From: Bacillus sp. 1780r2a1
GTDB taxonomy: Bacteria > Bacillota > Bacilli > Bacillales > Bacillaceae_H
NCBI GenBank assembly: GCA_024134725.1
Contig: CP099863.1
Location: forward strand, 2,849,258 to 2,913,257
Reading direction: 5' to 3'
Length of the DNA stretch: 64,000 bases
Under the pieces are notes generated by a model. It was not told where the DNA came from. It did not search any database and saw only the letters and a list, made by a program, of their open reading frames with translations. The translations under genes and the position numbers were made by a program. Shown here in pieces: positions 50,733 to 59,664 of the stretch; the stretch's first letter is position 1, and every line of letters begins with the position of its first letter.

Positions 50733-51418
50733 TTCCAATCCACCCCTTTTGACTGAACAATATAGTTTACAAAAACACCTGGAGTCATAACTGAATCAGG
50801 ATCAAGTTCACCTAACGGGACAATTTCTTCCACTTCAGCAATCGTTACTTTACCAGCCATAGCTACAAGCGGGTTCGTATTACGAGCGCTTTTATCATAC
50901 AGCAAATTCCCAAATTCATCTGCTTTCTTAGCGTAAACAATTGATACATCTGCTTCCAACGGCGTCTCCACTAAAAACGTTTTGTCTGATAGAGTAATCA
51001 TTTGCTTTCCCACACAAATTACGTCGGTTTCAATACCCACATCAATCAATATGCCGCCGATGCCTACTCCGGCTGCTCGAATTCTCTCAACAAGCGTTCC
51101 TTGAGGAGAAAATTCTACTTCTAGTGTTCCATCTGTCATTTGTTTACCAGCAACCGGGTTGGAACCAATATGCGAAGCAATGAGCTTTTTAATTCGCTGT
51201 TCACATACAAGCTTCCCTACACCAATGTTTGGAAAACCTGCGTCATTACAAATAAGCGTTAGCTCGTTAACATCACTTTTTAACATTTCTTCGATTATAG
51301 TAGGAGCTGTACCCACTCCTCCAAATCCACCAAACATAATCGTCATACCACTTTGAACATAGTTCATGATATCTTTACTTTTAACCATTTTATGAAACTT
51401 ATTTTGAAGATTATTCAT
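50717..51418 (-). CDS. yodS: CoA-transferase subunit A (YodS)
   Basis: 233 residues from ATG 51418 (site GAGGAAGAG), overlapping the yodT stop by eight bases. The alpha-subunit signature is GMTIMFGGFGGVGTAPTIIE, followed by LTLICNDAGFPNIGVGKL and EVEFSPQGTLVERIRAAG. A longer in-frame start at 51457 lies well inside yodT and has no better site. It pairs with the downstream YodR. Confidence 0.92.
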   Translation of the reverse strand: MNNLQNKFHKMVKSKDIMNYVQSGMTIMFGGFGGVGTAPTIIEEMLKSDVNELTLICNDAGFPNIGVGKLVCEQRIKKLIASHIGSNPVAGKQMTDGTLEVEFSPQGTLVERIRAAGVGIGGILIDVGIETDVICVGKQMITLSDKTFLVETPLEADVSIVYAKKADEFGNLLYDKSARNTNPLVAMAGKVTIAEVEEIVPLGELDPDSVMTPGVFVNYIVQSKGVDWKWVWE

Positions 51419-52775
51419 TTTTCTCTTCCTCTCCCCCCAGTTCTTTTTCAATCTCAATCATCGTCACAGTTAGTAATTCCACCAGCTCATCAATTTCGTG
51501 TGACGTAATAGTATATGGAGGTGATATGATAATCCCATCCCCTTCTATCCCATCTTCTCCAGCTTGAGAGGGGTATAGCAGAAGACCTTTATCTTGAGCT
51601 TTTTGAATAATCCTAGACGTCAATTCAATCGATGAAGCAAATGAAGCTTTAGAATTTAAATTTTGAACAAGTTCTATACCTAGCAGTAATCCCTTTCCTC
51701 TAATATCTCCTATAATATTTACATGCTGTTGCAAACTCTTAAGCTTTGCATACAAATATGCGCCTTTGCTTTCAACTGCTTCTATTAAAGAGTGATCCTG
51801 GATGTAATCGAGTACAGCTAAAGCAACTGCTGAAGAGAGCGGATTTGCGCTTAGTGTATGTCCACTCATAATTAGATTAGATCCATTCAGTACGGGTGCT
51901 AGTACGTCCTTGGTAGCAACGGCGGCTGCAATTGGAGTGTATCCAGCACTTAAACCTTTACCAAGAGTCAAAAGATCGGGCTTAGCTTTCCAATGTTCAT
52001 ACGCAAACACCTTTCCTGTACGTCCCATTCCCGTCATTACCTCATCTACAATCCATAAAACATCGTATTTATCGCAAATCTCTCGGATTCGCTCGTAATA
52101 TCCATCCGGTGGTGTAATCGCCGCTCCAGCCGCTCCAATAATAGGTTCCGTAATAAAAGCTGCAATTTGCTCACTTCCCGTACGCTTAATTACTCGTTCA
52201 AGTTCGTTTGCACATGCTAAGTTACAAGATGGGTACGTTTTTTCAAATGGACACCTATAACAATAAGGTGGCGAAACGGAAGGGTACTCCTCTAGTAAAG
52301 GCACAAACCTTTTCCTTCTACCTGCATGCCCTGACATAGACAAAGCACCAATTGTAATGCCGTGATAACTCATCCACCTTGATAATACTTTTATTTTTTG
52401 AGGCTTTCCTTTTTCCTGCCAGTGTTGAATAGCCATCTTCATTGCGGTTTCTGTTGCTTCGGTTCCACTATTAACAAAAAAAACAAATTGGAAATGATGA
52501 TTGCTCAGCTCACAAAGCCGTGCTGCTAATCTTTCAGCAGGTTCACTTGTAAACTGAGAGCGATACACAAACGCAACTTTTTTTGCTTGGTCATTCATTT
52601 TATCAATAATCTCTTGAACACCATGTCCAACGTTTGCCGTCACCGCACCAGATGATGCATCTAAATATTTTTTGCCTTGTACATCATACAGATAAACTCC
52701 CATTCCGTGAGAAATCGTAGGATACCAAGCATCTAACAGTGGTTTGATTAAGTTCGATAAAGACTTATCAGTCAT
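51411..52775 (-). CDS. yodT: class III PLP-dependent aminotransferase (YodT)
   Basis: 454 residues. The class III features are LDASSGAVTANVGHG, the VNSGTEATETAMKMA phosphate-binding motif, WIVDEVMTGMGRTGK (Asp pairing with PLP nitrogen) and the PLP lysine in LLTLGKGLSAGYTPI. It would transaminate an omega- or beta-amino acid, fitting beta-lysine chemistry. It is the first gene of the operon, with AAGGAGG before ATG 52775. Upstream, CATAGACT (52816-52809) resembles a mother-cell sigma-E/K -10 box, but the -35 is not convincing. Confidence 0.92.
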   Translation of the reverse strand: MTDKSLSNLIKPLLDAWYPTISHGMGVYLYDVQGKKYLDASSGAVTANVGHGVQEIIDKMNDQAKKVAFVYRSQFTSEPAERLAARLCELSNHHFQFVFFVNSGTEATETAMKMAIQHWQEKGKPQKIKVLSRWMSYHGITIGALSMSGHAGRRKRFVPLLEEYPSVSPPYCYRCPFEKTYPSCNLACANELERVIKRTGSEQIAAFITEPIIGAAGAAITPPDGYYERIREICDKYDVLWIVDEVMTGMGRTGKVFAYEHWKAKPDLLTLGKGLSAGYTPIAAAVATKDVLAPVLNGSNLIMSGHTLSANPLSSAVALAVLDYIQDHSLIEAVESKGAYLYAKLKSLQQHVNIIGDIRGKGLLLGIELVQNLNSKASFASSIELTSRIIQKAQDKGLLLYPSQAGEDGIEGDGIIISPPYTITSHEIDELVELLTVTMIEIEKELGGEEEKNE

Positions 52776-52871
52776 CGCGATTCCTCCTTATCACAAGACC
52801 TCTATTAAAGTCTATGCCCTATGAACACTGTTTTTGCTAAGTAAAAAGGATTGTTTTTACTGGAATAGAAA

Positions 52872-52912
52872 AAGGCTCACTCCTTACGCTTTTAACGTAA
52901 AGAGTGAGCCTT
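52872..52912 (-). terminator. terminator of the symporter gene
   Basis: AAGGCTCACTC and GAGTGAGCCTT pair and the stem extends through TTACG/CGTAA, followed by TTTTTC on the leftward strand. Confidence 0.85.
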
Positions 52913-52977
52913 ATTATCGTATCAAAAACCCTTTGTTTGTAATTTCCCAGTCATCCCCTACTGGTTAATGTTTTAAA

Positions 52978-54204
52978 TTAAGCTCCCGCTTTTTCAGCTC
53001 TTCTTGCTTCAGATTCAGCAACAATCACTGCACATGCAGCATCCCCTGTAATGTTAACCGATGTACGAATCATATCAAGCAAGCGGTCAATACCGATAAT
53101 TAATGCAATACCTTCTACTGGTAAGCCAACTGCTGAAAGTACCATCGCTAACATGATAAGTCCAACACCTGGAACTCCAGCTGTTCCAATACTTGCAAGA
53201 ACGGCTGTTACCACAACTGTAATTAGTGCACTGAATGATAAGTCAACTCCGTAAACCTGAGCAATGAAAACAGTTGCTACCCCTTGCATAATTGCTGTTC
53301 CATCCATATTAATTGTCGCACCTAACGGCTGAACAAAACTACTGATGGACTCAGGTACACGAAGATTTTTCTGAGCTACGTTCATTGCAATTGGCAACGT
53401 GGCATTACTACTTGACGTACTAAAACCAACCGTCATAGCTGGTGAGAATCCTTTAAAGAATTCGATTGGATTACGTTTTGCTAAGAGCGCTACAGAGCCA
53501 CCGTACGTTAAGATAGCGTGAACAAATAGCGCGAGCACAACTACTGACATGTAAAGCCCCATTGCTTTAATTGCTCCCCACCCTTGGCTACCAACCGCCG
53601 TTGCGATTAAACCAAACGTACCATATGGAGCAAACTTCATTACTAAGTTTACAAGGTACATCATAAGCTCGTTACCCTGATCAATAATGTTGTAAAGTCC
53701 TTTCGCTTTGTTACCTAGCATCGTAATTCCGAACCCAATAAAGATTGAGAATACGATGATTTGAAGCATGTTTCCTTCAGTCATTGCTAGAACTGGATTC
53801 GTCGGAATCATGTTTAGCAACGTTTCACCTACAGGAGGTGCTTCTTGTGCTTCAAAAGATGCGTTTTCTGTGTCAAATGTTCCAACTGTACCAGGTTTAA
53901 TAATAAATGCTAGTATAATAGCGATTGTAATAGCAATTGTTGTCGTAATTAAAAAGTAACCAATTGTTTTACCACCGATGCGGCCAAGTTTCTTCGGATC
54001 TCCCAAACCTGCAACGCCAAGTACAATTGAGAAAAATACAATTGGCACAACAAGCATTTTAATAAGGCTTAAAAAGATTTGTCCAAGCGGCGTAAATAAA
54101 TATTTATCTAGCGTTGTAAACGTCCCTGGTGAAAACGTATTTAATAAGACCCCTACAACAGCACCAATAATTAGTGCAATGATAATCTTTGTTGATAGTT
54201 TCAT
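52978..54204 (-). CDS. dicarboxylate/amino acid:cation symporter (DAACS family)
   Basis: 408 residues with the GltPh-type fold: eight helices and two hairpins. HP1 carries the serine-rich SSSNATLPIAMNVAQKN, TM7 the ion-site NMDGTAIMQG, and HP2 VPGVGLIMLAMVLSAVGLP. TM8 ends with DRLLDMIRTSVNITGDAACA, where the Asp and Arg contact the substrate. These are glutamate/aspartate or C4-dicarboxylate transporters driven by H+ or Na+. The Arg in TM8 (position before TSVNITGD) favours an acidic substrate. The start follows GAGGGGG. A c-di-AMP riboswitch precedes it by 170 bases. Confidence 0.93.
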   Translation of the reverse strand: MKLSTKIIIALIIGAVVGVLLNTFSPGTFTTLDKYLFTPLGQIFLSLIKMLVVPIVFFSIVLGVAGLGDPKKLGRIGGKTIGYFLITTTIAITIAIILAFIIKPGTVGTFDTENASFEAQEAPPVGETLLNMIPTNPVLAMTEGNMLQIIVFSIFIGFGITMLGNKAKGLYNIIDQGNELMMYLVNLVMKFAPYGTFGLIATAVGSQGWGAIKAMGLYMSVVVLALFVHAILTYGGSVALLAKRNPIEFFKGFSPAMTVGFSTSSSNATLPIAMNVAQKNLRVPESISSFVQPLGATINMDGTAIMQGVATVFIAQVYGVDLSFSALITVVVTAVLASIGTAGVPGVGLIMLAMVLSAVGLPVEGIALIIGIDRLLDMIRTSVNITGDAACAVIVAESEARRAEKAGA

Positions 54205-54373
54205 TGATGAACCCCCTCATATAAACAAATTATATTATTAATTTAATAACTACCAAGAATAAAAGATTTAATATTCCAAAAAGAATAATCACTTTAAATT
54301 TATATTATTTTTGAAATTTTCAGAATAGAACGAGCTCCAGCTGCTTTTTTTAAAATTATCGAAAAAAGTGTAC

Positions 54374-54570
54374 AAAAAAAACCATGAGAGCCCTCTCTGG
54401 TTTTCAAACCTTCCATGTACTCTCCCACAAAATGCTGACGAGGTTAGCTGTCGGATTCGGGTATGTGAGTTACCCTACTTAACTATCAAGTTAAGATTCA
54501 CCCCTAGTGCTTGTCCGCACAAATTTGGGTCCCCCGCTTTCTTTCAAATCTGAAATTAAGCAACTGTTAT
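54374..54570 (-). promoter_or_regulatory. c-di-AMP (ydaO/yuaA-type) riboswitch with terminator
   Basis: The leftward RNA contains the conserved ydaO blocks in order: TTGCTTAATTTC, GAAAGCGGGGGACCCAA, AGGGGTGAATC, TAGGGTAACTC, and CCGAATCCGACAGCTAACCTC. It ends in a terminator AAACCAGAGAG/CTCTCATGGTTTTTTTT at 54406-54374. This class binds two c-di-AMP molecules and turns genes off when ligand is high. The controlled gene is the symporter at 54204. Confidence 0.93.
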
Positions 54571-54610
54571 TTTGATGTAATAGTTTTGCACTGCAATAAC
54601 TTACTTCTTT

Positions 54611-54640
54611 ATTAAAATTCATTTCCTATCACTTTGTCAA
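54611..54640 (-). promoter_or_regulatory. probable promoter of the riboswitch-symporter transcript
   Basis: TTGACA (54640-54635), 18 bases, TTTAAT (54616-54611), about 40 bases before the aptamer. Confidence 0.5.
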
Positions 54641-55142
54641 GATAATATACAAAAAAAATTCAAAACGCTGTCGATTTTTTTATTTACATGTCATATTTCC
54701 TCACACTTAATGTGCGTTTTATATTCATTTTTATGTTCGCTATAAGCCAAAGTTTTCTTTTCTAAACAACATTTCAACTTAAAATAGCACCTCATACCAA
54801 TAACAACTAACAAATTGTATAGTCATACTAAACAAAATACCAAAAAGCCATTTTATAACATTTAAAATAGTATAATTAATATTCATATTTATTTATTTTT
54901 ATTCATTAATTGTAAGCATTATCATTTTTATTTTCATATTTTATACTGATTTACTGTATATCCTTAAACCTCTCCCTCTAAATTTCACCAACAGTGAGTT
55001 TAGCTAGTTTAAACTTTATTTTTTCGCAACCCCCCTCAAAAATTACATTTTTTTCTAAAAACCATTTCAATCTCCCTACTCTTTTTGATAAACTATAAAG
55101 AACAATATATTGATTTTTATATCATAGAGGAGAGCTCTAACC
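54641..55142. other. long AT-rich intergenic region
   Basis: About 500 bases between the riboswitch promoter and the response-regulator gene. The stretch is very AT-rich with no supported gene, terminator or repeat. A promoter for the two-component pair must lie near 55060-55120, but no clear boxes are seen. The ribosome binding site is AGAGGAGAG at 55126. Confidence 0.5.
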
Positions 55143-55844
55143 ATGTTTACTGTCTTAATTGTAGAGGATGATCAAAAAATTGCTTCTTTATTAAAAGAGC
55201 AGCTTGAAAAATATAATTTACACGTACATATCGTTACATCATTTACGGATGTACTTGATGATTTTCAAAAGCACCAGCCTAACCTTGTCTTATTGGACGT
55301 GAATTTACCAAAATATGATGGATTTTACTGGTGCAGACAAATTCGCACTCTCTCCACTTGCCCTATTATTTTCATCTCAGCACGTGATGGAAAAATGGAC
55401 CAAGTAATGGCATTAGAAAGTGGAGCCGATGATTATTTAACCAAACCTTTTGACTACGACGTAGCTATTGCCAAGGTAAACAGCCAACTACGACGCGCAT
55501 ATGGCTCTTATGCACCTACGAATCAAGAACGAATTATAGAGCATGCTGGTTTAACTTTATATCCTGAAAGGCTACTATTACGCTACAAAAGCAAAGAAAT
55601 TGAACTTAGCCAAACAGAAAGCAAGCTCATTGAAACATTATTAGTTAAAGCAGAAAGAGTTGTGAGCAGAGATCGATTGCTTGAGAAAATTTGGGACGAC
55701 CAGCTCTTTGTTGATGACAATACTTTAAATGTCTATATGACGCGTACGCGTAAAAAACTAGCGGATGTTGGTATTGAAAAGGCAATTGAAACGATTAGAG
55801 GTACAGGCTATATACTGCGAATTCAAGAGGCGAATAAATCATGA
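55143..55844 (+). CDS. response regulator, BceR type (OmpR/PhoB family)
   Basis: 233 residues. The receiver domain (1-115) has the acidic pocket EDD at 8-10, phospho-acceptor Asp52 in LLDVNLPKYDG, the Ser/Thr in FISARDG, and Lys in DYLTKPFDYDV. The winged-helix DNA-binding domain (about 135-230) has SQTESKLIETLL and RTRKKLADVGIEKAIETIRGTGY. It is a transcription activator, here expected to control the ABC genes just downstream. It overlaps the kinase gene by four bases. Confidence 0.93.
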   Translation: MFTVLIVEDDQKIASLLKEQLEKYNLHVHIVTSFTDVLDDFQKHQPNLVLLDVNLPKYDGFYWCRQIRTLSTCPIIFISARDGKMDQVMALESGADDYLTKPFDYDVAIAKVNSQLRRAYGSYAPTNQERIIEHAGLTLYPERLLLRYKSKEIELSQTESKLIETLLVKAERVVSRDRLLEKIWDDQLFVDDNTLNVYMTRTRKKLADVGIEKAIETIRGTGYILRIQEANKS

Positions 55845-56833
55845 AGCTGTTTTTTAAAGAACATCTTCCACTTACATTTTTTTATCTTATGCAATTGGGT
55901 TTAGTATGCACAATTTTTGCTTTAGATGGCTTTCGAGATGTTTTTACTATTCTTTACGCTATTTTGATCAGCACAGTTATCTATATCACTTACCTCTGTT
56001 ATCGCTATTACACAAACAAAACATTTTATAAGCACCTTTCAAGTCCATTACATAAGTTAGAAGACAGCGTATTATCTAAGGAAGACTCTCCGCTTTCAGA
56101 AGCGTTAAAAGAACTTTTCGAGAGTCAATTTCGAAGCTTTCATAATGAAATGTATCACTATCAAAATAAACTTAATCAACATATGACATTTATGAATCAG
56201 TGGGTTCATCAAATGAAAACCCCTGTATCCGTTATTCATCTGATGATTCAAAACGAAGACGAACCTATCTTTCTGAGCATTCAAGATGAAATGGATCGAA
56301 TTCAAAAAGGGTTAGAGACTGTACTGTATACGTCGAGACTGAATGACTTCAATCATGATTTCCAAGCAGAGAGTGTTTCCCTACATAACGTTATAACAAG
56401 GCTTATTTCAAGTTACAAACGTTTTTTTATTCGCAATAAGGTATTTCCAACAGTTGATATTTCACCTCAACTCATCGTAGCTTCTGACGAAAAGTGGATT
56501 AACTTTGCTTGTTCACAGCTTATCACTAATGCCGTCCGCTATTCTGCTGGAATTAATCAAAACATCACTATTTCAGCATTTGAAAGAGGAAGACAGGTCA
56601 TATTAGAAGTAAAAGATCAAGGAATAGGTATTCCATCACAAGATCTAAAACGTGTGTTTGACCCCTATTTCACCGGCGAAAACGGCCGAAAATATCAAGA
56701 ATCCACGGGGATGGGACTCTATCTCGTAAAAGAAATTTGCAAACAGCTCCACCACCAGGTAGAGCTTGAATCAAAAGTGGGGCAAGGGACTACCATACGC
56801 TTAATTTTCCAACAAAATATTGCACGTAACTAA
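55841..56833 (+). CDS. intramembrane-sensing histidine kinase, BceS type
   Basis: 330 residues. Two membrane helices (about 10-28 and 34-53) with almost no extracellular loop are the hallmark of BceS-like kinases, which sense through the partner ABC permease. The phosphorylated residue is His123 in WVHQMKTPVSVIHLM. The ATPase motifs are N box QLITNAVRYS, G1 DQGIGIP, F box YFTG and G2 STGMGLYLVKE. The start overlaps the regulator stop. Confidence 0.93.
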   Translation: MKLFFKEHLPLTFFYLMQLGLVCTIFALDGFRDVFTILYAILISTVIYITYLCYRYYTNKTFYKHLSSPLHKLEDSVLSKEDSPLSEALKELFESQFRSFHNEMYHYQNKLNQHMTFMNQWVHQMKTPVSVIHLMIQNEDEPIFLSIQDEMDRIQKGLETVLYTSRLNDFNHDFQAESVSLHNVITRLISSYKRFFIRNKVFPTVDISPQLIVASDEKWINFACSQLITNAVRYSAGINQNITISAFERGRQVILEVKDQGIGIPSQDLKRVFDPYFTGENGRKYQESTGMGLYLVKEICKQLHHQVELESKVGQGTTIRLIFQQNIARN

Positions 56834-56862
56834 GAAGGCTAATGTATAAATTAGCCTTCTCT
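56834..56862 (+). terminator. terminator after the two-component genes
   Basis: AGAAGGCTAA-TGTATAAA-TTAGCCTTCT followed by CTTGC; a moderate T run. Confidence 0.65.
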
Positions 56863-56869
56863 TGCTTTC

Positions 56870-56895
56870 TTACAGAAGTGTAAGATTTCTGTAAG
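56870..56895 (+). promoter_or_regulatory. BceR-type binding site upstream of the ABC genes
   Basis: TTACA-GAAG-TGTAA (56870-56883) fits the TNACA-N4-TGTAA box described for BceR-like regulators. It is embedded in a longer repeat CTTACAGAA-N9-TTCTGTAAG. It lies about 90 bases before the ATP-binding protein gene, upstream of where a promoter is expected. Confidence 0.65.
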
Positions 56896-56975
56896 CTTAC
56901 CACATAGCACACTCGGTTAATTTTCAATAAGATAAGAGTATAGATAAAAACAAATATTTACAAAGGAGTTTGACT

Positions 56976-57746
56976 ATGCCTATTTTACAAGTCAATAACT
57001 TAACAAAAGTATATGAAGGAAACGTTTCTTACAAGGCGTTAGAAGGCGTTAATTTTTCAATTGAAAAAGGAGAATTTGTTGGCATTATGGGACCATCTGG
57101 AAGCGGAAAAACAACTCTGCTAAATATGGTTTCTACCATTGATTCACCTACAGCTGGAGAAGTACTTATTAATAACCGCAACCCTCATCAACTTAAGAAA
57201 AAAGAGGTTGCACTTTTTAGAAGACGTGAGCTTGGGTTTGTCTTCCAGTACTTTAATTTATTAGATACATTAACTGTTGAAGAAAATATTATCTTGCCAC
57301 TCGCTTTAGATAAAGTAAAAAGTTCAGAAATGGCTAAGCGAGTAGCTTCTATTACTAGCAAACTTGGCATTGAACATATTTTAAAGAAACGTACGTACGA
57401 AATTTCAGGAGGGCAAATGCAACGAGCAGCCATCGCTCGAGCGATTATTCACCATCCACAGCTGATTTTAGCTGATGAACCAACAGGGAACTTAGACTCC
57501 AAAGTATCTAAAGATGTGATGGAAACTCTGCAACATTTAAATGAACAAGAAAATGCGACGATGATGATGGTTACTCATGATGCGCACGCAGCTAGTTATT
57601 GTAATCGTGTAATTTTTATTAAAGACGGACAACTTTATAACGAAATTTATCGCGGGAATAACCGCCAAGCTTTTTATCAGCAAATTATTGATATGCTATC
57701 AGTTTTAGGAGGAGACGCACATGAGCTTTCGACAACTCGCCTTTAA
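56976..57746 (+). CDS. ABC transporter ATP-binding protein, BceA type
   Basis: 256 residues from ATG 56976, six bases after AAAGGAG. Walker A is GPSGSGKTTLL, the Q-loop is FQYFNLLDTLTVEEN, the signature is ISGGQMQRAAIARA, Walker B is LILADEPTGNLD and the H-switch is MMVTHDAHAA. The MacB/LolD-like subclass fits peptide-antibiotic detoxification modules. The last 26 bases overlap the permease gene. Confidence 0.94.
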   Translation: MPILQVNNLTKVYEGNVSYKALEGVNFSIEKGEFVGIMGPSGSGKTTLLNMVSTIDSPTAGEVLINNRNPHQLKKKEVALFRRRELGFVFQYFNLLDTLTVEENIILPLALDKVKSSEMAKRVASITSKLGIEHILKKRTYEISGGQMQRAAIARAIIHHPQLILADEPTGNLDSKVSKDVMETLQHLNEQENATMMMVTHDAHAASYCNRVIFIKDGQLYNEIYRGNNRQAFYQQIIDMLSVLGGDAHELSTTRL

Positions 57747-59631
57747 AAACGTTATGCGTAATAAGCGTACGTACGCAGCTTACTTTTTAAGTAGCGCCTT
57801 TTCTGTAGCCGTCTTTTTTCTCTATGCAATGTTTATTTTTCACCCTGGAGTCACAGAAGGTGTAACAAAAGAAATGGCAAAAAAGGGCATGACTGCCGCT
57901 GAATATATTATCTATGTATTTTCGTTTTTCTTCGTTCTGTATTCTGTCAGCGCATTTTTAAAGTCTCGCAAGCGTGAATTTGGAATTTTTATTATGCACG
58001 GAATGTCTAAACGTCAGCTAAACACCATGATTTTCTTAGAAAATATGATTATTGGTTTTTCAGCCATCATTACAGGAATCCTTGTTGGAATGCTCCTTGG
58101 CAAGCTCTACTTAATGATTGGATCTTACGTTATTGGCATGGAGAAGCCTCTTGCGTTTCTAGTCCCTTGGCAAGCACTCGCATTAACAACAGCTGCATTT
58201 ACCGTTTTATTTCTGGTTATTTCATTTTTCACAAGCTTTTTTGTACGCACAAACAAATTGTTAGATTTGTTTCAATCCACATCAAAACCAAAGCCTGAAC
58301 CTAAAACTTCTATTGTTTTATCGTTACTGGCTGCTGGGTTATTAATTGGAGGCTATTACTTAGCTTGGACGGCTAACATCTATAACATCGCCTTTCGATT
58401 TTTTATCGTTATCCTGATGACCATTATTGGAACCTACTTTTTCTATACGCAGCTAAGTGTTTTCTTATTAAAAATGATTAAGAAAAATAAGCGCTTTTAC
58501 TGGAATCATACGCGTCTTATTACCATTTCAGATTTAGCTTATAGAATGAAAGATAACGCTCGTATGTTTTTCATGGTAACAATCGTGTCAACTGTTGCTT
58601 TTTGTGCAATTGGAACCTTATCGGCGATGGGTGGTTCTAAAAAGCTATTTGATGAACGTGCTCAAATCCCAGTTGTCTATCAATCATCGGACCAAAACCC
58701 GAACCAAGCAGCACAAGTACAAGCCATTCGAGATGATTTTCATAAAACGGACTTATCATATAATGAAATCAAAGTAACCTTAATCGAACAGACAGAAACC
58801 GAAACAAATAAAAAAGTTGAGCTTATCTCTTTATCAGATTATAATGCGATGGCCATTGCCGCTGGTGAAAAACCGCTTCAGTTAAAAGAAAATGAAGGTC
58901 ATTATGTCAGCACAGTCACTTATAATACGTTCTCAGATGAAAAGATGAAGCCCATTACCTTAAGTGAAAGCAATCTAACATTTAACGTAACAAAAATTAT
59001 TGATGCACCTTACTTTTCTTCTGGAATGGTCGGCTATGATTTGTACGTCATTCCAAATGAGCTTTATAAACAAATTCAAAAACCTACGTCAACAACTCAC
59101 TACTACGGGTTTGCAACCAAAGATTGGGTTGAAACAAAAGACATTGGCTTGAGTTTATATAGTAGAGAAGACGGCATTTATAACGGGAGTTATACGAGTG
59201 ATCCAGCTTTTTCTTTCTCATCAGCTGGATATGATTACAATATGATGATGGAAATGTATCGCACTGCTCTTTTTGTCGCTCTTTTAGTTGGGTGTGTTTT
59301 CTTTATTGCAGCAGGAAGCTTTTTATACTTCCGTTTGTATACAGACCTTGACTATGATAAGCGCCAGTATCAAACGATTGCAAAAGTTGGTTTAACTAAG
59401 GCTGAGCTCCATAAGATTATTACGCCACAGCTTGTTTTATTATTTTTTGTTCCCATTCTTGTAGCGTTTGTACACAGTGTATTTGCATTTAAAGCTCTAC
59501 AAGGCTTATTTGAATTCTCAGTTGTTAAGGAAACTGCAGTTGTTCTGCTTGGATTCGGAGCTATTCAGGTAGTGTATTTCTTATTGATTCGCTCCCGTTA
59601 TCTAAAACATATTAAAAAAGCTATTATGTAA
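57721..59631 (+). CDS. ABC transporter permease, BceB type
   Basis: 636 residues with ten membrane helices. The order is one, then three FtsX-like helices, a pair, a large extracellular domain of about 200 residues between helices 7 and 8 (about 310-505), and three final helices. FxP-type FtsX motifs include AFLKSRKREFGIFIMHGMSKRQL and YQTIAKVGLTKAELHKIITPQ. Such permeases free lipid II-cycle intermediates from antibiotics such as bacitracin or lantibiotics and signal to the BceS kinase. The specific drug cannot be predicted. Confidence 0.94.
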   Translation: MSFRQLAFKNVMRNKRTYAAYFLSSAFSVAVFFLYAMFIFHPGVTEGVTKEMAKKGMTAAEYIIYVFSFFFVLYSVSAFLKSRKREFGIFIMHGMSKRQLNTMIFLENMIIGFSAIITGILVGMLLGKLYLMIGSYVIGMEKPLAFLVPWQALALTTAAFTVLFLVISFFTSFFVRTNKLLDLFQSTSKPKPEPKTSIVLSLLAAGLLIGGYYLAWTANIYNIAFRFFIVILMTIIGTYFFYTQLSVFLLKMIKKNKRFYWNHTRLITISDLAYRMKDNARMFFMVTIVSTVAFCAIGTLSAMGGSKKLFDERAQIPVVYQSSDQNPNQAAQVQAIRDDFHKTDLSYNEIKVTLIEQTETETNKKVELISLSDYNAMAIAAGEKPLQLKENEGHYVSTVTYNTFSDEKMKPITLSESNLTFNVTKIIDAPYFSSGMVGYDLYVIPNELYKQIQKPTSTTHYYGFATKDWVETKDIGLSLYSREDGIYNGSYTSDPAFSFSSAGYDYNMMMEMYRTALFVALLVGCVFFIAAGSFLYFRLYTDLDYDKRQYQTIAKVGLTKAELHKIITPQLVLLFFVPILVAFVHSVFAFKALQGLFEFSVVKETAVVLLGFGAIQVVYFLLIRSRYLKHIKKAIM

Positions 59632-59664
59632 ACAAAAAAAGCGGACCTATGCGTCCGCTTTTTC
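59630..59664. terminator. bidirectional terminator
   Basis: AAAAAAAGCGGAC-CTATGC-GTCCGCTTTTT between the convergent bceB-like and FAD-dehydrogenase genes. Confidence 0.88.

Noticed and set aside
54905-54935. Fur-like sequence around TGTAAGCATTATCA
   Set aside because: Only one half (ATTATCA) fits the 7-1-7 Fur pattern; the other half is poor and the site is over 200 bases from any gene start in an AT-rich stretch.
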